Positions 5,875-7,556 of a DNA stretch of 7,556 bases are shown one piece after another. Positions within the stretch are counted from its first letter, which is position 1. Each line of letters begins with the position of its first letter. Under the pieces are notes generated by a model. That model did not search any database, had not been told where the DNA came from, and saw only the letters and a list, made by a program, of their open reading frames with translations. Where the stretch lies: positions 1 to 7,556 of the forward strand of contig MNZP01000019.1 of assembly GCA_001873675.1 (NCBI GenBank). Reading direction: 5' to 3'. The stretch comes from Syntrophaceae bacterium CG2_30_49_12. Lineage in GTDB: Bacteria; Desulfobacterota; Syntrophia; Syntrophales; CG2-30-49-12. Made by a program: the position numbers and the translations under genes.

Positions 5875-5988
5875 TCAAAACGCTAGACGTGGATTGGAAA
5901 TGTTGAAGAACTAATAGAGGGCCGACCATTACTACATAAAGGTCGCGAAAATTGCTGGCCTCCGTGAGAGTGAGAGAGGAGTTCAATC

Positions 5989-6477
5989 ATGCGAAATACT
6001 GCTTTGGCTTGGCCATGCTGGGCAGCAACGGTCTTGTTCGTTGTCGCTTTTCTCATCAATCTGATCGGATGGGACCTTTTCTTAATAGTTCGCAATGGAC
6101 CAAAAGAATTAACTGTTGCCGCCTCTCTTGGCCTGAGTCATATCTATGTGAAAGATTCTATGCCAGTCGATAAGAAATTGGAATTTACCCACGCTGAAGG
6201 AGTTCAGTTTGTCGTCGATCAATTTTCCGGTTCTGCGGTTTTGATACTTCTACGATCTGGTTCGGTTGTCCTTGTTGCACCGGCTCCACTAGTCAGGTTG
6301 GGACCACTTCAGTTTGTAGTCCAAAAACGCCTTGTGCCGATGAGGTCTTTTCGATTCCAATTTTTGGGATTTAGGTTTTTCTGTACCAACATTGCTGGTA
6401 TCCTTAGTCCCAATTTTGGTGTTCTATGTTGTCAAAAGAATGAGAAGAGATACAAAGGTCGATCTTTGACCAATTAA
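5989..6477 (+). CDS. Membrane protein, probably frameshifted near its C-terminus
   Basis: The frame gives 162 residues, begins with ATG after GAGAGAGGAG at 5969-5980, and starts with a strong membrane segment (residues 6-34, including ATVLFVVAFLINLIGWDLF). Residues 35-124 would be outside the membrane. From T-run 6361-6365 onward the frame turns into an unlikely tail rich in Phe and Cys. The +1 frame from the same point encodes FWDLGF, a second membrane segment (SVPTLLVSLVPILVFYVV), a basic KRMRRD end, and a stop at 6467-6469. That is the expected end of a two-pass membrane protein, so the reading frame has probably shifted by one T in the run. Sequencing error, a real pseudogene and programmed slippage cannot be told apart here. 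No family was recognised. There is no attC between this gene and the previous one or after it. Confidence 0.6.
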   Translation: MRNTALAWPCWAATVLFVVAFLINLIGWDLFLIVRNGPKELTVAASLGLSHIYVKDSMPVDKKLEFTHAEGVQFVVDQFSGSAVLILLRSGSVVLVAPAPLVRLGPLQFVVQKRLVPMRSFRFQFLGFRFFCTNIAGILSPNFGVLCCQKNEKRYKGRSLTN

Positions 6478-6600
6478 CCGAGCAGATGCAGCAAACGGCG
6501 CAAACGGGGTCGGGCCAAGCTGACATGGTGGGGTCAGGCTTTTATAGCTTGATATTGGACCAATGGGATGCCGGGTATAACGCACAACCTTGAATTTACA
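6478..6600. other. Non-coding spacer with a GGGGTC-containing direct repeat
   Basis: No gene is seen between the membrane protein and the vapBC operator region. The related 11-base words GGGGTCGGGCC (6506-6516) and GGGGTCAGGCT (6530-6540) lie 24 bases apart. A short palindrome ATTGGACCAAT is at about 6554-6564. GGGGTCAGG words are common near REP-associated and IS200-like repeats, so this may be a decayed repeat element, but no transposase is present. Confidence 0.35.
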
Positions 6601-6650
6601 TGATTAATCTTGTCTTACATGATATACAAATGCTATTATGTAACATAATA
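6596..6650 (+). promoter_or_regulatory. vapBC promoter and operator candidates
   Basis: TTGTCT (6610-6615) and TATTAT (6634-6639), 18 bases apart, are candidate -35 and -10 boxes. The -10 box lies inside a perfect palindrome TATTATGTAACATAATA (6634-6650), with 8-base arms around one central base. The 9-base word TTACATGAT occurs at 6596-6604 and 6615-6623, and the palindrome contains its inverted core ATGTAA. AbrB-type antitoxins bind such sites to repress their own operon. Confidence 0.6.
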
Positions 6651-6674
6651 TCGTTCATACACATGAGGTGAAAC

Positions 6675-6917
6675 ATGACGACAAAAGTAACGACAAGAGG
6701 ACAGGTTTCCATACCGGCTGAAATCAGGAAGCGTTTTCATATCGAGCCGGAATCAAAGATCGAGTGGTCTACAGATGGGAACGAGATAAGAATTATCCCT
6801 CTGCCCAAGGACGCTGTGGCCGCATTCAGAGGCCGGGGCCGGAGGAAATACAGCGGTGAGCAATTTCTGAAAGACAGGCAGCAGGAAAGGAAGAAGGAAA
6901 ATGCAGAAGACAGATAA
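6675..6917 (+). CDS. vapB: VapB-type antitoxin, AbrB/SpoVT (MazE-like) domain
   Basis: This is an 80-residue protein. Residues 3-45 are a swapped-hairpin AbrB DNA-binding domain with the typical start TTKVTTRGQVSIPAEIRKRF and a strand NEIRIIPLP. Residues 50-80 are very basic and hydrophilic (AFRGRGRRKYSGEQFL and a QQERKKENAEDR tail), the part that wraps the toxin's active site. It neutralises the downstream nuclease and represses the shared promoter. GAGGTG at 6664-6669 is the ribosome binding site. The stop codon overlaps the toxin start by 17 bases, the usual translational coupling. Upstream lies a 17-base palindrome overlapping the likely -10 box. Confidence 0.93.
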   Translation: MTTKVTTRGQVSIPAEIRKRFHIEPESKIEWSTDGNEIRIIPLPKDAVAAFRGRGRRKYSGEQFLKDRQQERKKENAEDR

Positions 6918-7329
6918 CGCAGAATCCTACGTCATGGATACGTCTGCCATCTTTGCTCTCTGGAACGATGAGGAGGGGGCCGATACTGTAGAGCATATCC
7001 TGCATTCCGGAGCGCCGGTGCTGGTCTCTTTCATGACTATTATGGAAGGACGTTACAGACTTTGGAAGAATGCCGGCAAAGAAACCTCTGACGAGTTTTC
7101 AAAATATATCTCTCTGCTCCCGGTCAGACGGATAGATATTACTAATGCAATATTTGAAAACGCAATAGAGATCAAGGCTACCAGCAGCCTGTCTGTATGC
7201 GACAGCTGGATTATTGCAACCGCCATCGCTACAAAATCCATCCTCGTACATAAAGATCCCGAATTCGAGCAAGTCAAGAAAATGGTCCTGCTAAAAACCT
7301 TGCCTTATAAAGGCAGAAGGACAAAATAA
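6901..7329 (+). CDS. vapC: VapC-type toxin, PIN-domain ribonuclease
   Basis: This 142-residue protein is a PIN-domain toxin. It has the four acidic residues that hold the catalytic metal: D13 in YVMDTSAIFAL, E49 in FMTIMEGRYR, D101 in SVCDSWIIATA and D119 in LVHKDPEFE. VapC toxins cut specific RNAs, often tRNA or the 23S sarcin-ricin loop; the target here is unknown. ATG 6901 is chosen because AAGGAAGAAGGAA stands just before it and it overlaps the antitoxin gene by 17 bases. The downstream ATG at 6934 lies directly at the first catalytic motif and would give a shorter protein. The gene is the last recognised one in the window and is followed by a T-run and hairpins. Confidence 0.94.
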   Translation: MQKTDNAESYVMDTSAIFALWNDEEGADTVEHILHSGAPVLVSFMTIMEGRYRLWKNAGKETSDEFSKYISLLPVRRIDITNAIFENAIEIKATSSLSVCDSWIIATAIATKSILVHKDPEFEQVKKMVLLKTLPYKGRRTK

Positions 7330-7366
7330 GACGCAACGCAGCATATGGACTTTAAATGCGAGCCGG

Positions 7367-7387
7367 AGACGGGGTCTTGTTTTTTTT
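7367..7387 (+). terminator. Weak candidate terminator after vapBC
   Basis: AGAC and GTCT pair around GGG at 7367-7377, and a run of eight T follows at 7380-7387. The stem is only four to five base pairs, so this is a weak intrinsic terminator candidate. Confidence 0.25.
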
Positions 7388-7438
7388 GCAGTGGCTGGAG
7401 GCGGAGGGGTTCCAACCAGGCGTACAAGCGGTCAAGCC

Positions 7439-7495
7439 GCTTAACTCCCCGTTCGCGGCACGCCTGCGGCGCGCCGCGAACGGGGCGAGCTGAGC
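7439..7495 (+). other. attC7, a possible cassette recombination site
   Basis: The inverse core GCTTAAC at 7439-7445 fits RYYYAAC fully. CCCCGTTCGCGGC (7447-7459) and GCCGCGAACGGGG (7473-7485) are exact complements. The boundary core at 7489-7495 reads GCTGAGC, with one departure from GTTRRRY in the conserved TT. The stem lacks the usual internal unpaired bases, so it may instead be a plain hairpin. No cassette start matching GTTAAGC was found upstream. Confidence 0.45.
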
Positions 7496-7552
7496 ACGTG
7501 CAGCCTAAGACGGCGGCCTTGTTGCCGTTCTTAGGCTGCTAAGTGCTCCAGC
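7489..7552 (+). repeat. Large imperfect palindrome at the right end
   Basis: GCAGCCTAAGACGGC (7500-7514) pairs with GCCGTTCTTAGGCTGC (7524-7539), with one extra base in the 3' arm. GAGCAC (7492-7497) pairs with GTGCTC (7543-7548) further out, and GCT (7489-7491) with AGC (7550-7552). The unpaired bases are GT against TAA, one A, and one C. The structure abuts the attC7 candidate and resembles an attC in its bulges, but lacks recognisable core sequences. Confidence 0.7.
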
Positions 7553-7556
7553 GATT

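Noticed and set aside
5955..5961. CTGGCCT as a remnant of the missing cassette 7 inverse core
   Set aside because: Seven bases match the expected CTGGCCTAAC, but the conserved AAC is CCG and no paired arms follow. It is likely chance.
6574..6581. GGTATAAC, identical to the cassette 3 inverse core
   Set aside because: No arm, loop or boundary core follows at attC distance, and it lies in the AT-rich vapBC upstream region.
7345..7542. 65-residue open frame at the right end
   Set aside because: It spans the T-run and the hairpins, has low-complexity Arg-rich content and no ribosome binding site.
1..7556. CRISPR array, tRNA or rRNA genes
   Set aside because: No regularly spaced direct repeats and no tRNA cloverleaf or rRNA-like sequence were seen.

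Overview
This window is an integron gene-cassette array. Short genes, nearly all on the plus strand, are each followed by an imperfect palindrome bounded by an inverse core (RYYYAAC) and a core (GTTRRRY), which is the layout of attC recombination sites. Six attC sites are supported (about 675-736, 1507-1563, 2074-2133, 2845-2938, 4057-4148, 5354-5413) and a weaker seventh lies at 7439-7495. An internal test supports the reading. In an integrated array each cassette begins with the TTRRRY half of a core whose complement sits in the RYYYAAC of that same cassette's attC. This holds for cassette 2 (starts TTCTGTC, attC starts GACAGAAC), cassette 5 (TTAGCCG / CGGCTAAC) and cassette 6 (TTAGGCTGCA / TGCAGCCTAAC), and with one mismatch for cassettes 3 and 4. 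No integrase or attI is present; by the orientation of the sites they would lie to the left. The attC sites differ in length and sequence, and cassettes range from AT-rich (1) to GC-rich (5, 6). This suggests an array assembled from several sources, probably in an environmental Gram-negative bacterium. The host cannot be named from the sequence.

Layout: cassette 1 (to 730) carries a DUF4145/HEPN-like protein whose reading frame seems to start at a non-standard codon upstream of its first ATG. Cassette 2 (731-1557) carries a DEDDh exonuclease of the DnaQ/RNase T superfamily. Cassette 3 (1558 to about 2127) carries an unknown protein with a helix-turn-helix-like stretch. Cassette 4 (about 2128-2932) carries a HigB/HigA toxin-antitoxin pair with its own strong, apparently leaderless promoter. 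Cassette 5 (2933-4142) carries a protein with two N-terminal membrane segments and a large soluble domain. Cassette 6 (4143-5407) carries a protein whose second half resembles a class III nucleotidyl cyclase. Cassette 7 starts at 5408 with a small putative lipoprotein or membrane-anchored protein.

From about 5875 to 7438 no attC can be found. This stretch holds a membrane protein gene that looks frameshifted (5989-6477), a non-coding stretch with an operator-like palindrome, and a VapB/VapC toxin-antitoxin pair (6675-7329). The right end (7426-7552) is a run of three adjacent hairpins, the middle one attC-like.

Function: cassette genes usually depend on an upstream integron promoter or on their own. 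The two toxin-antitoxin modules carry visible promoters and probably stabilise the array. The membrane protein and the cyclase-like protein in consecutive cassettes (5 and 6) are the best candidates for something undescribed: they could form a nucleotide-signalling membrane-effector pair, but each has its own attC and the link is only a hypothesis.
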